The position numbers and the translations under genes were made by a program. The notes beneath the pieces were generated by a model, which was given only the letters and a program-made list of their open reading frames with translations, was not told the DNA's origin and made no database searches. From contig NZ_CP052860.1 in NCBI RefSeq assembly GCF_012935715.1, positions 2,604,001 to 2,668,000 on the forward strand: 64,000 nucleotides of DNA, written 5' to 3'. Each line of letters starts with the position of its first letter. Positions within the stretch are counted from its first letter, which is position 1. Of this stretch, positions 36,418-44,904 are shown piece by piece. Source of the stretch: Pseudomonas sp. ADAK13. Lineage in GTDB: Bacteria; Pseudomonadota; Gammaproteobacteria; Pseudomonadales; Pseudomonadaceae.

Positions 36418-37164
36418 CTAAAGCTTCAGTTCCACCTCGCCCAGCCTGCCACCATGGGGCCCAAAACTGCGCTCCACGATATGCCGTGTCCCGTCGGCAC
36501 TCACAATCAGCGCCGTACTCGCCCGCGTCCCGTAACTGGGACTGGCAATAAACACACTCGACAGCAAACTCTCCGTCGCCAAGCCCACGCCGGTGTCCGG
36601 CAGGTCTGCAAACGGCGCCGTCTGCGGGTCGCTCAAAATCCCCAGCAAGGCTTCAGGCTGCGGATCTTCCAATGAGGCCTGCAACGCCGCTGTGGCCTTC
36701 AACAACTTCGGCCACGGCGTATCCAGCCCTGCATTGGATAACCCATAAACCCCCGCCCCCAATTGAGTCGGCGCTGATTCCTTGGCGTTGTAATGCCACA
36801 GTTCATCCCGCGTCCCGACCAACAGGTTAAACCCCGCATATTCAATTGATCGGCCGTTAACGTCGGCCAAATAGTCGTCAATCGGCAGCGAACCGCTGAG
36901 AAACCGCGCCACCAGCTCACCCCGAGACTTTCGCGCCGGCGGCTGGTGCGGATCCCGAATATTGGTCAGCGCCGCAAAGCGCCCATCGGCCCCAACTCCC
37001 AGCCAGGTCCCGCCCGCTTCCTGGTCCCTGCCTGCGTAAACATGGGGCGCATCCAGCCACTGGGCCAACGGCAGGCTGGGCCGGGCATAAAACTCATCAC
37101 GGTTGGCCGCGACGATCAGCGGTTGGGCGTGGCCCGGCCGCCAGGCGAAAACAATCAGGCACAT
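36418..37164 (-). CDS. NRDE (TANGO2-like) family protein
   Basis: The 248-residue protein begins MCLIVFAW and carries the NRDE signature AANRDEFYARPS (about 18-29), AGGTWLGVGADGRFAALTN and a penultimate-Cys arrangement typical of TANGO2-like proteins, possibly Ntn-type or heme-handling. Bacterial members are uncharacterised; HtpA-like heme trafficking has been proposed for relatives. The ATG at 37164 is chosen because the Met-Cys start is conserved; the upstream in-frame start adds 12 residues. It is divergent from the TauE gene. Confidence 0.85.
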   Translation of the reverse strand: MCLIVFAWRPGHAQPLIVAANRDEFYARPSLPLAQWLDAPHVYAGRDQEAGGTWLGVGADGRFAALTNIRDPHQPPARKSRGELVARFLSGSLPIDDYLADVNGRSIEYAGFNLLVGTRDELWHYNAKESAPTQLGAGVYGLSNAGLDTPWPKLLKATAALQASLEDPQPEALLGILSDPQTAPFADLPDTGVGLATESLLSSVFIASPSYGTRASTALIVSADGTRHIVERSFGPHGGRLGEVELKL

Positions 37165-37253
37165 AAGGCGATCCCTTTGTGTTTTGCCCACTCTACCCAT
37201 AGAACCCTGTGCTTTGCATCCGTTAACATGCCGGTCTGTTTTCGGGGGCTCCC

Positions 37254-38036
37254 ATGGAATTTCTCCTGTATTTGCTGCTGGGTTCCTGTGCGGGCATGCT
37301 CGCCGGGCTGTTTGGCGTGGGCGGCGGGATCATTATTGTGCCGGTGCTGGTGTTCAGTTTCACCTTGCAGGGCTTCGATCCCTCGGTGCTGACCCATCTC
37401 GCTGTGGGCACGTCGCTGGCGTCTATTATCTTCACGTCGGTGAATGCGGTGCGCGAGCATCACCGGCGGGGTGCCGTGCGCTGGCCGATCTTTGTGTGGA
37501 TGGCCGTGGGCATCCTGCTGGGCGCGGGCCTTGGTGCGCTGACCGCCGAGGCGATTTCCGGGCCGCACTTGCAGAAGATCATCGGTGTATTCGCCCTGGT
37601 GATCGCCGTGCAGATGACCCTGGAGCTCAAGCCCAAGGCCAGCCGCCAGGTACCGGGCAAGCTTGGCCTGACCCTGGCGGGCGGCGTGATTGGCTGGTCT
37701 TCGGCGATTTTCGGCACCGGCGGCGGTTCGTTGACCGTGCCGTTCCTGACCTGGCGCAGTGTGCCGATGCAGCAGGCGGTGGCCACTTCATCGGCCTGCG
37801 GCTTGCCGATTGCCCTGGCCAGTGCGTTAAGTTTCATGATTTTGGGCTGGCATGATCCGCTGCTGCCCGATCATAGTCTCGGCTTTGTGTACTTGCCGGC
37901 GCTGCTGGGCATTGCCCTGACCAGCATGGTGGCCGCCCGTTTCGGCGCGCGCCTGGCGCACCGGTTGTCGCCGCGCTTGCTCAAGCGGCTGTTCGCCGGG
38001 CTGCTGTTTTGTGTGGGGCTGAATTTTTTGCTGTAA
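37254..38036 (+). CDS. TauE/SafE-family anion permease
   Basis: The 260-residue membrane protein has about eight helices. The N-terminal GSCAGMLAGLFGVGGGIIIVP and the internal repeat GGVIGWSSAIFGTGGGSLTVP are the paired glycine-rich motifs of this family, which exports sulfite or sulfonates or takes up sulfur anions. The gene order (rppH, ptsP, NRDE, TauE, lgt, thyA) follows the P. aeruginosa PA0336-PA0342 block. Lgt starts 66 bases later on the same strand. Confidence 0.88.
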   Translation: MEFLLYLLLGSCAGMLAGLFGVGGGIIIVPVLVFSFTLQGFDPSVLTHLAVGTSLASIIFTSVNAVREHHRRGAVRWPIFVWMAVGILLGAGLGALTAEAISGPHLQKIIGVFALVIAVQMTLELKPKASRQVPGKLGLTLAGGVIGWSSAIFGTGGGSLTVPFLTWRSVPMQQAVATSSACGLPIALASALSFMILGWHDPLLPDHSLGFVYLPALLGIALTSMVAARFGARLAHRLSPRLLKRLFAGLLFCVGLNFLL

Positions 38037-38102
38037 CGCAGACTTAATCGCGCACCGGCATGGTCCGATGCGCCAAGACTATTGATTTAACGAGGAGTCG
38101 CA

Positions 38103-38915
38103 ATGCTGCCTTACCCGCAGATCAACCCGGTGGCCGTGGCCATCGGTCCGCTGCAAATCCACTGGTACGGGTTGATGTACCTGATCGGCATTGGCGGTGC
38201 CTGGTTGCTGGCTTCCCGGCGCCTGAACCGTTTCGACCCGACCTGGACCAAGGAGAAACTCTCCGACATGGTGTTCTGGATGTCGATGGGGGTAATCGTC
38301 GGCGGACGCCTGGGGTATGTGCTGTTCTACGACCTGCCAGCCTACATCGCCAATCCGACTTTGATCTTCGAGGTGTGGAAGGGCGGCATGGCGTTCCACG
38401 GCGGGTTTGTGGGCGTGATGATCGCGGCGTGGTGGTTTGGCCGGCGTAACGGCAAGTCGTTCTTCCAGCTGATGGACTTCGTCGCCCCGTTTGTGCCGAT
38501 TGGCCTGGGTGCCGGGCGCATTGGTAACTTCATCAACGCCGAATTGTGGGGCAAGCCGAGCGATGTGCCGTGGGCCATGGTGTTCCCGCCGTTCAGCGAC
38601 CCGGCGCAATTGCCGCGCCACCCGTCGCAGCTGTACCAGTTCGCCCTGGAAGGTGTGGCGCTGTTCCTGATCCTTTATATCTTCTCGCGCAAGCCACGCC
38701 CAACCATGGCCGTGTCGGGCATGTTCGCGTTGTTCTACGGGATCTTCCGCTTTATCGTCGAGTTTGTGCGCGTGCCGGATGCGCAGCTGGGCTACCTGGC
38801 GTGGGGCTGGGTGACCATGGGTCAGATTCTCAGCCTGCCGATGATCATCGCCGGCCTGGGCCTGCTGTGGTGGGCTTACAATCGCCCGCAAGGCATCAAG
38901 AACACCGCGCTTTAA
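38103..38915 (+). CDS. lgt: Phosphatidylglycerol:prolipoprotein diacylglyceryl transferase
   Basis: The 270-residue inner-membrane enzyme transfers diacylglycerol to the lipobox cysteine of prolipoproteins. Seven transmembrane segments are visible. Key motifs are [13 protein letters not shown] (catalytic His region), [26 protein letters not shown] (the Lgt signature) and [20 protein letters not shown] precedes the ATG. It is followed by thyA after a short hairpin, an association that is widely conserved. Confidence 0.95.
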   Translation: MLPYPQINPVAVAIGPLQIHWYGLMYLIGIGGAWLLASRRLNRFDPTWTKEKLSDMVFWMSMGVIVGGRLGYVLFYDLPAYIANPTLIFEVWKGGMAFHGGFVGVMIAAWWFGRRNGKSFFQLMDFVAPFVPIGLGAGRIGNFINAELWGKPSDVPWAMVFPPFSDPAQLPRHPSQLYQFALEGVALFLILYIFSRKPRPTMAVSGMFALFYGIFRFIVEFVRVPDAQLGYLAWGWVTMGQILSLPMIIAGLGLLWWAYNRPQGIKNTAL

Positions 38916-38923
38916 ATTCGAAC

Positions 38924-38945
38924 GCCGGGGCCCGAGGGTCCCGGC
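38924..38945 (+). promoter_or_regulatory. Hairpin between lgt and thyA
   Basis: Stem GCCGGGGCCC/GGGTCCCGGC (one G-T pair) with a 2-base loop, lacking a T-tract. It may partly attenuate readthrough from lgt into thyA. Confidence 0.4.
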
Positions 38946-38966
38946 TTCAACGATACAGGTATACAC

Positions 38967-39800
38967 ATGAAGCAATATCTCGAACTACTGAACGATGTCG
39001 TGACCAATGGCCTGACCAAGGGCGATCGCACCGGCACCGGCACCAAGGCCGTGTTTGCCCGTCAGTTTCGGCATAGCTTGGCCGACGGCTTCCCGCTGCT
39101 GACCACCAAGAAGCTTCACTTCAAAAGCATCGCCAACGAATTGATCTGGATGTTGAGCGGCAACACCAACATCAAGTGGCTGAACGAAAACGGCGTGCGG
39201 ATCTGGGACGAATGGGCCACCGAAGACGGCGACCTGGGCCCGGTGTACGGCGAGCAGTGGACCGCCTGGCCGACCAAGGATGGCGGCAAGATCAACCAGA
39301 TCGACTACATGGTCGAGACGTTGAAGACCAACCCCAACAGCCGCCGCATCCTGTTCCACGGCTGGAACGTCGAGTACCTGCCGGACGAGACCAAAAGCCC
39401 GCAGCAAAACGCCCGCGACGGCAAGCAGGCCCTGCCGCCTTGCCATTTGCTGTACCAGGCCTTCGTGCATGACGGTCATCTGTCGATGCAGCTGTACATC
39501 CGCAGCTCCGACGTATTCCTCGGCCTGCCGTACAACACCGCTGCCCTGGCCTTGCTGACCCATATGCTGGCCCAGCAATGCGACCTGATCCCTCACGAGA
39601 TCATCGTCACCACGGGCGATACCCACGCCTACAGCAACCATATGGAACAGATCCAGACCCAGCTGGCGCGCACGCCGAAGAAACTGCCGGAGCTGGTGAT
39701 CAAGCGTAAACCCGAGTCGATCTACGATTACAAATTCGAAGACTTTGAAATCGTGGGCTATGACGCCGACCCAAGCATCAAGGCCGATGTAGCCATCTGA
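38967..39800 (+). CDS. thyA: Thymidylate synthase
   Basis: The 277-residue enzyme methylates dUMP to dTMP using methylene-tetrahydrofolate. It has the catalytic LPPC159HLLYQ block, [23 protein letters not shown] and the C-terminal closure KADVAI. It is about 13 residues longer than the 264-residue E. coli enzyme because of an insertion (about residues 140-152, [14 protein letters not shown]) just before the catalytic Cys. The usual partner enzyme, dihydrofolate reductase, is encoded at 52316-52828. Confidence 0.95.
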   Translation: MKQYLELLNDVVTNGLTKGDRTGTGTKAVFARQFRHSLADGFPLLTTKKLHFKSIANELIWMLSGNTNIKWLNENGVRIWDEWATEDGDLGPVYGEQWTAWPTKDGGKINQIDYMVETLKTNPNSRRILFHGWNVEYLPDETKSPQQNARDGKQALPPCHLLYQAFVHDGHLSMQLYIRSSDVFLGLPYNTAALALLTHMLAQQCDLIPHEIIVTTGDTHAYSNHMEQIQTQLARTPKKLPELVIKRKPESIYDYKFEDFEIVGYDADPSIKADVAI

Positions 39801-39804
39801 TCAA

Positions 39805-39893
39805 TGTGGGAGGGGGCTTGCTCCCGAAAGCGGTGTGTCAGTCGCCGGAAATATGACTGATCTACCGCCTTCGCGAGCAAGCCCGCTCCCACA
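39805..39893. repeat. REPIN, different REP class
   Basis: Arms TGTGGGAGGGGGCTTGCTCC and the complement of TGTGGGAGCGGGCTTGCTCG, with CGAAAGCGGTG/CACCGCTTTCG-like inner pairing. The core GGGCTTGCTC differs from the GGCTTGCCTG class used by the other copies, so it may be mobilised by another RAYT. Confidence 0.88.
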
Positions 39894-39911
39894 TTTGTTG
39901 TGTGTACACAT

Positions 39912-40361
39912 TCAATGCCCGTGGCTTCTGCCCACATGCGAGGGCTCCGCCTCGCTGGCCGCGACACTTCCGCTGACTTCCAGCCGCTGCAAAATCCCGC
40001 ACTGATCCAGGTCCGGCCCGCCGCCACAGCGTTGGCGCAGGTCGAGCAACTGTTCCTGCAGCGCCAGCAGCCCGTCGATCCGCGCCTTGACGTGGTGGAT
40101 GTGCTCGTCGATCAACGCATTCACGCTTTCGCACTGGTCCTGGGGGCTGTCCCGCAAGCCCAGCAGGCTGCGAATTTCCTCAAGGGTCATGTCCAGGCTG
40201 CGGCAGTTACGGATAAACACCAGCCGCTCGGTGTGCGCCTGGGTGTACAAGCGGTAGTTACCGTCACTGCGCGCAGGCGGCGGCAGCAGGCCTTCCTTCT
40301 CGTAATAACGGATGGTTTCCACCTGGCAATCCGTCAATTTTGCCAATTCGCCGATCTTCAT
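39912..40361 (-). CDS. cadR: Cd(II)/Pb(II)-responsive MerR-family regulator
   Basis: The 149-residue regulator has an N-terminal MerR HTH (MKIGELAKLTDCQVETIRYYEKEGLL), a dimer helix (about 80-110) and C77, C112 and C121 as metal ligands. The C112...C121 loop (RCGGGPDLDQC) is of the CadR/PbrR type, and the His-rich tail ends SHGH, as in P. putida CadR. It represses and activates the divergent cadA promoter by twisting the over-long spacer DNA. The upstream 20-residue extension in frame is not part of the gene, since MKIGELAK is the conserved start. Confidence 0.93.
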   Translation of the reverse strand: MKIGELAKLTDCQVETIRYYEKEGLLPPPARSDGNYRLYTQAHTERLVFIRNCRSLDMTLEEIRSLLGLRDSPQDQCESVNALIDEHIHHVKARIDGLLALQEQLLDLRQRCGGGPDLDQCGILQRLEVSGSVAASEAEPSHVGRSHGH

Positions 40362-40384
40362 CGCAGCAATCTCCAAAAGGGTGC

Positions 40385-40415
40385 TTGACCCTATAGTGGC
40401 TACAGGGTCTTTACT
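40385..40415 (+). promoter_or_regulatory. cadA promoter with CadR operator
   Basis: -35 TTGACC (40385-40390) and a plausible -10 TTTACT (40410-40415) are separated by 19 bases, the long spacer typical of MerR-controlled promoters. Between them lies the dyad ACCCTATAG-tgg-CTACAGGGT (40388-40408), nearly perfect. This matches known CadR/PbrR-type operators. Confidence 0.88.
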
Positions 40416-40446
40416 TGGCAACAGGCACCTTTACGGACGCGACAGA

Positions 40447-42729
40447 ATGAGCGATTCCATCCACACCCCGCACAAGCACGACCACGACCACGACCATGAT
40501 CATGACCACGCGCACGATCACGGCCCGAAGCTCAAGCCTGTGCAGAAGCACGACCATGGCAGCCATGGCGATTCCTGCTGCTCCAGCAAGGCCGCGCCTG
40601 CGCTGGTGAAGTTGACCGAAGCCCCGACAGCGGGCTCGCGGCTGAGCACCTTCCGCATCGAAGCCATGGACTGCCCCACCGAGCAAACGCTGATCCAGAA
40701 CAAACTGGGCAAGCTCGCCGGCGTGCAGCAGCTGGAATTCAACCTGATCAACCGCATCCTGGGCGTAACTCACGACCTGCCGAGCACTGCGCCGATCGTC
40801 GAGGCCATCAAATCCCTGGGCATGCAGGCCGATCCCATCGAAGAAGGCGTAGCGCCGGCCGAGCCGCCCGCGAAGAAACACTGGTGGCCGCTGGCGCTGT
40901 CCGGCGTCGGTGCCTTGGGCGCCGAAGTGCTGCACTTCACCAACGCCGCCCCGACGTGGGTGATTGCCCTGGTCGCATTGATCTCTATCTTCAGCGGCGG
41001 CCTCACCACCTATAAAAAGGGCTGGATCGCCCTGAAAAACCTCAACCTGAACATCAACGCCCTGATGAGCATCGCCGTGACCGGCGCGATCCTGATCGGC
41101 CAGTGGCCAGAAGCCGCGATGGTGATGTTCCTGTTCACCGTGGCCGAACTGATCGAAGCCAAGTCCCTCGACCGCGCCCGCAACGCCATCAGCGGCTTGA
41201 TGCAGATGACGCCGGAGCAGGCCACGGTGCGTCAGGCTGACGGCAGTTGGGTTGAACAAGACGTCAAAGTCATCGAACTGGGCGCCATTGTGCGGGTTCG
41301 TCCTGGCGAGCGCATTGGCCTGGACGGTGAAGTCACCTCCGGCCAGTCCACCATTGACCAGGCGCCGATTACCGGTGAAAGCCTGCCGATTGAAAAGACC
41401 GTGGGCGATAAAGTCTTCGCGGGCACCATCAACCAGGCCGGTTCCCTGGAGTACACAGTCACCGCCGCCGCCAACAATTCCACCCTGTCGCGGATCATCC
41501 ACGCGGTGGAACAGGCCCAGGGCGCCCGCGCGCCAACCCAGCGTTTTGTCGACACCTTCGCCAAGGTCTACACCCCGGCAGTGTTCATCTTTGCCTTGGG
41601 CGTGGCCCTGATTCCGCCACTGTTCATGGGCGGCGTGTGGTTTGAATGGGTCTACCGCGCACTGGTATTGCTGGTGGTCGCGTGCCCGTGTGCGCTGGTG
41701 ATTTCCACACCGGTGACCATCGTCAGCGGGCTGGCTGCCGCGGCGCGCAAAGGCATCCTGATCAAGGGCGGCGTGTACCTGGAGGGCGGTTACAAGCTCG
41801 ACTACCTGGCCCTCGACAAGACCGGCACCATCACCCACGGCAAACCGGTGCAAACCGATTACCTGGCGCTGTTCCCGAACATGGAAGACAGCGCGCCGGC
41901 TTTGGCCGCGAGCCTGGCCGGGCGTTCCGATCACCCGGTGTCCCTGGCGATCGCCAACGCGGCTGTGGATAAAAACCTCACCGTGCACACTGTGGATAAC
42001 TTCGAGGCCCTGACCGGTCGCGGTGTGAAGGGCGAAATCAACGGCGAAGTCTATTACCTGGGCAACCACCGCCTGGTGGAAGAGCTGAACCTGTGTTCGC
42101 CGGCCCTGGAGAAGAGGCTCTTCGCTCTGGAAAAACAAGGCAAGTCCGTGGTCCTGTTGCTGGACAAGTCCGGCCCGCTGGCGTTGTTCGCCGTGGCCGA
42201 CACCGTGAAGGACACCAGCCGCGAAGCCATCCAGCAACTGCATGACCTGGGCATCAAGACCCTGATGCTCACCGGCGACAACACCCACACCGCCAAGGCG
42301 ATTGCCGATCAGGTCGGCATCGACCAGGCCCAGGGCGACCTGTTGCCCACCGACAAGCTGCAAGCCATCGAAGCGCTCTACGCCAAGGGCCACCGGGTCG
42401 GCATGGTCGGCGACGGCATCAACGACGCCCCGGCGCTGGCCCGTTCGGAGATCGGTTTTGCCATGGCCGCCGCCGGTACCGACACCGCCATCGAGACCGC
42501 CGACGTCGCGCTGATGGACGATGACCTGCGCAAGATTCCGGCATTCATTCGGCTGTCGCGGCAAACGTCGAGTATCCTCAAGCAGAACATCGCCCTGGCC
42601 CTGGTGATCAAGGCGATCTTCCTGGCGGTGACCTTCCTCGGAATGGCCACCATGTGGATGGCGGTGTTCGCCGACATGGGCGTGAGCCTGCTGGTGGTGT
42701 TCAATGGTCTGCGCCTGTTGCGCAAATAG
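40447..42729 (+). CDS. cadA: Cd/Zn/Pb-exporting P-type ATPase
   Basis: The 760-residue P1B-type ATPase pumps Cd2+, Zn2+ or Pb2+ out of the cytoplasm. The N-terminus is strikingly His/Asp-rich (residues 7-40, repeated HD pairs, then CCSS), followed by an HMA domain with M74DCPTE79. The membrane domain has the C413-P-C415 metal site, the phosphorylation motif D457KTGT and GDGINDAPALA. The ATG at 40447 is taken because the upstream in-frame stretch lies within the cadR-cadA promoter. It is transcribed divergently from cadR through a MerR-type operator, so expression rises with metal. Confidence 0.94.
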   Translation: MSDSIHTPHKHDHDHDHDHDHAHDHGPKLKPVQKHDHGSHGDSCCSSKAAPALVKLTEAPTAGSRLSTFRIEAMDCPTEQTLIQNKLGKLAGVQQLEFNLINRILGVTHDLPSTAPIVEAIKSLGMQADPIEEGVAPAEPPAKKHWWPLALSGVGALGAEVLHFTNAAPTWVIALVALISIFSGGLTTYKKGWIALKNLNLNINALMSIAVTGAILIGQWPEAAMVMFLFTVAELIEAKSLDRARNAISGLMQMTPEQATVRQADGSWVEQDVKVIELGAIVRVRPGERIGLDGEVTSGQSTIDQAPITGESLPIEKTVGDKVFAGTINQAGSLEYTVTAAANNSTLSRIIHAVEQAQGARAPTQRFVDTFAKVYTPAVFIFALGVALIPPLFMGGVWFEWVYRALVLLVVACPCALVISTPVTIVSGLAAAARKGILIKGGVYLEGGYKLDYLALDKTGTITHGKPVQTDYLALFPNMEDSAPALAASLAGRSDHPVSLAIANAAVDKNLTVHTVDNFEALTGRGVKGEINGEVYYLGNHRLVEELNLCSPALEKRLFALEKQGKSVVLLLDKSGPLALFAVADTVKDTSREAIQQLHDLGIKTLMLTGDNTHTAKAIADQVGIDQAQGDLLPTDKLQAIEALYAKGHRVGMVGDGINDAPALARSEIGFAMAAAGTDTAIETADVALMDDDLRKIPAFIRLSRQTSSILKQNIALALVIKAIFLAVTFLGMATMWMAVFADMGVSLLVVFNGLRLLRK

Positions 42730-42745
42730 TCGATGAGAGGGTGGT

Positions 42746-43609
42746 GTGCTGAGTGCCGAGCTGAAGGCGTTTTACATGGTCGCCCGCCTGGGCAGCATTA
42801 CCCAGGCGGCGAAAAAGCTCGGGCTGAGCCAGCCCACGGTGACCACCCAGATTCGTCACCTGGAAAGCCAGTACTCGGTGGAGTTGTTCTACCGCGGCGG
42901 GCGACGCTTGACGGTCAGCGACGAAGGCGCGCGGCTGTTGCCGATGGTCAAGGCGCTGTTGCAGCAGGAAGCGGATATCGAGTTTTTCCTGCGCAACAGT
43001 GGCCAGGTGCAGGGCGCGTTGAGGATTGCCGCGACGGCGCCGTATTACATCCTCGACCTGGTCAAAACCTTCCGCGAGCGGCTGCCACAGGTTGAGGTCT
43101 CGGTGGAAATCGGCAACTCCCAGCAAGTGCTGGAAGCGCTGGATGATTACCGCGTTGACGTTGCCGCCTCATCCCAGTTGCTTGAAGACCCGCGCCTGAT
43201 TCGCCGGGTGTTGGGCATGGACCCGCTGGTGCTGGCGGTGCACCGCAACCATCCGCTGGCGGTGCTCGACCATGTACCGCTGACCGCGCTGGCCGGGCAC
43301 ACCCTGCTGATGCGCGAACCGGGCTCCACCACCCGCCGATTGACCGAAGAAATGTTGCAGGGCGCCGGCGTGAGTTACGGGCCGCTGCTGGAGATCGGCA
43401 GCCGGGAATCGATTCGTGAGGCGGTGCTGCGCAATATCGGCATCAGCATCATCGCCCGCCAGGAAGTGCCCCACGACCCGCAATTGCGGGTGCTGACCAT
43501 CGAGAATGCCCCGCAGATTCCCGAGTACCTCTACTGCCTGAAAGAGCGAAAGGGCGCGCGGTTGCCAGCGGCTTTTCTGGGGTTGGCGCAGGAAATGTCC
43601 CCGATCTGA
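42746..43609 (+). CDS. LysR-family regulator of the phosphonate cluster (inferred)
   Basis: The 287-residue LysR regulator has a winged HTH at residues 1-60 (ITQAAKKLGLSQPTVTTQIRHLE) and the two-lobed effector domain (about 90-285). The GTG at 42746 follows GAGAGGG; it lies 16 bases after cadA. The downstream ABC transporter and phosphonate genes share its strand, so I infer that it controls them, responding to 2-aminoethylphosphonate or a related compound. A REP pair and 130 bases separate it from the first transporter gene. Confidence 0.85.
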   Translation: MLSAELKAFYMVARLGSITQAAKKLGLSQPTVTTQIRHLESQYSVELFYRGGRRLTVSDEGARLLPMVKALLQQEADIEFFLRNSGQVQGALRIAATAPYYILDLVKTFRERLPQVEVSVEIGNSQQVLEALDDYRVDVAASSQLLEDPRLIRRVLGMDPLVLAVHRNHPLAVLDHVPLTALAGHTLLMREPGSTTRRLTEEMLQGAGVSYGPLLEIGSRESIREAVLRNIGISIIARQEVPHDPQLRVLTIENAPQIPEYLYCLKERKGARLPAAFLGLAQEMSPI

Positions 43610-43610
43610 A

Positions 43611-43706
43611 GGCGCCATCGCAGGCAAGCCAGCTCCCACAGTTGGAATGCATTTCTCTGGCCCAACTCGATCAACTGTGGGAGCCGGGCTTGCCCGCGAT
43701 GGCGCC
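43611..43706. repeat. REP pair, tail-to-tail orientation
   Basis: First arm GGCGCCATCGCAGGCAAGCC..., second arm TGTGGGAGCCGGGCTTGCCC...GATGGCGCC; the outer ends GGCGCCATCG/CGATGGCGCC pair exactly, while the cores are different sub-variants. It overlaps neither gene. Confidence 0.88.
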
Positions 43707-43810
43707 AGTCCAGGCAAAACCTTCCTCAAGCCCTACCCAAATCCACCAATACCACTATCGCCACGTTTTGCCTTTCTGCCACATGAGGGACGCATTGCCT
43801 CCCTAGGATG

Positions 43811-43832
43811 ACCTTCATCAGTTTGATGAGGT
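43811..43832 (+). promoter_or_regulatory. Hairpin covering the ribosome site of the phosphonate ATPase gene
   Basis: ACCTTCATCA and TTGATGAGGT can pair (one bulge, 3-base loop). The Shine-Dalgarno GAGG (43828-43831) lies in the right arm, 7 bases before the ATG at 43839. It could limit translation unless opened; alternatively the dyad is a LysR-type operator element. Confidence 0.4.
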
Positions 43833-43838
43833 GCCTCC

Positions 43839-44903
43839 ATGAACACAGCCATGACCAACCCCGGCGCGCCAATGAAAGTGCGCGGTGTGCAGAAACGCTT
43901 CGGCGCCTTTACCGCGCTGGATAACGTGTCTTTGGACGTCGCCGCCGGCGAACTGGTGTGCCTGCTGGGCCCGTCGGGCTGCGGCAAGACCACCTTGCTG
44001 CGCTGCATTGCGGGCCTGGAACGCCAGGACAGCGGCGAGTTGTACCTCGGCGAACGCGACGTTTCCCTGCTGGCACCGCAGGCGCGGGACTACGGCATTC
44101 TGTTCCAGTCCTACGCGCTGTTTCCCAATCTCACTGTCGAAGCGAACATCGGCTACGGCCTCACCGGCAGTGGTCGCGATGAAGTGCGCAAGCGCGTCGG
44201 GCAGATGCTGGAACTGGTCGGCCTGGTGGGCAGCGAAAAGAAATACCCCGGCCAACTCTCCGGCGGCCAGCAACAACGTGTAGCCCTGGCCCGCGCCCTG
44301 GCACCGGCGCCGTCCTTGCTGCTGCTGGACGAACCCATGTCGGCCCTCGACGCCCGGGTGCGCGAGCATCTGTGCACCGAGCTGCGCCAACTGCAACGCC
44401 GCCTGGGTATTACCACGTTGATGGTCACCCACAACCAGGACGAGGCCATGTTGATGGCCGACCGCATCGCCGTGATGAACAACGGCAAGGTCGAGCAATA
44501 CGCCACGCCCCAGGAAATCTACGACCGCCCGGCCACACCGTTTGTGGCCGAGTTCGTCGGCCAGGGCAACTGGCTGCCGTTCAGCCGCAACAGCGCCAGC
44601 CACGCTCAGGTCGGCGGGATGAATATGCGTCTGGCAGACAACGCAGGCGTTGCCAAATCGGGTCGTCTGTTCTGCCGCCCGGAAGCCATCAGCGTCAACC
44701 CGCCGGTGCATGAAGAAAACCTGTTCCCGGCCAAGGTCCGCGAGATCACCTTCCTCGGCAACCGCTGCCGCATGAGCTTCGAACTGGACCAACTGCCCGG
44801 CCATCCGCTGCTGGCCGAACTGGCGCCGGAAGCCATGCCGCGCCTCGGCGCCCAGGACATCTGGGTCGCGCTGCCCCCGCGCAGCCTGCAGGTGTTTGCC
44901 TGA
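43839..44903 (+). CDS. 2-aminoethylphosphonate-type ABC transporter, ATP-binding protein
   Basis: The 354-residue ATPase has Walker A LGPSGCGKTT (about 44-53), signature LSGGQQQRVAL, Walker B LLLLDEP and the VTHNQDEA switch; a TOBE domain fills about 275-350. It resembles PhnT-like ATPases linked to 2-aminoethylphosphonate import (TIGR03258 type), an assignment that depends on the phosphonate genes downstream. The stop is immediately followed by the permease start (ATG 44905). Confidence 0.88.
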   Translation: MNTAMTNPGAPMKVRGVQKRFGAFTALDNVSLDVAAGELVCLLGPSGCGKTTLLRCIAGLERQDSGELYLGERDVSLLAPQARDYGILFQSYALFPNLTVEANIGYGLTGSGRDEVRKRVGQMLELVGLVGSEKKYPGQLSGGQQQRVALARALAPAPSLLLLDEPMSALDARVREHLCTELRQLQRRLGITTLMVTHNQDEAMLMADRIAVMNNGKVEQYATPQEIYDRPATPFVAEFVGQGNWLPFSRNSASHAQVGGMNMRLADNAGVAKSGRLFCRPEAISVNPPVHEENLFPAKVREITFLGNRCRMSFELDQLPGHPLLAELAPEAMPRLGAQDIWVALPPRSLQVFA

Positions 44904-44904
44904 G

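Noticed and set aside
40411..42564. Minus-strand open frame of 717 codons opposite cadA
   Set aside because: The P-type ATPase motifs on the plus strand are complete; the antisense frame is a product of GC-rich codon use.
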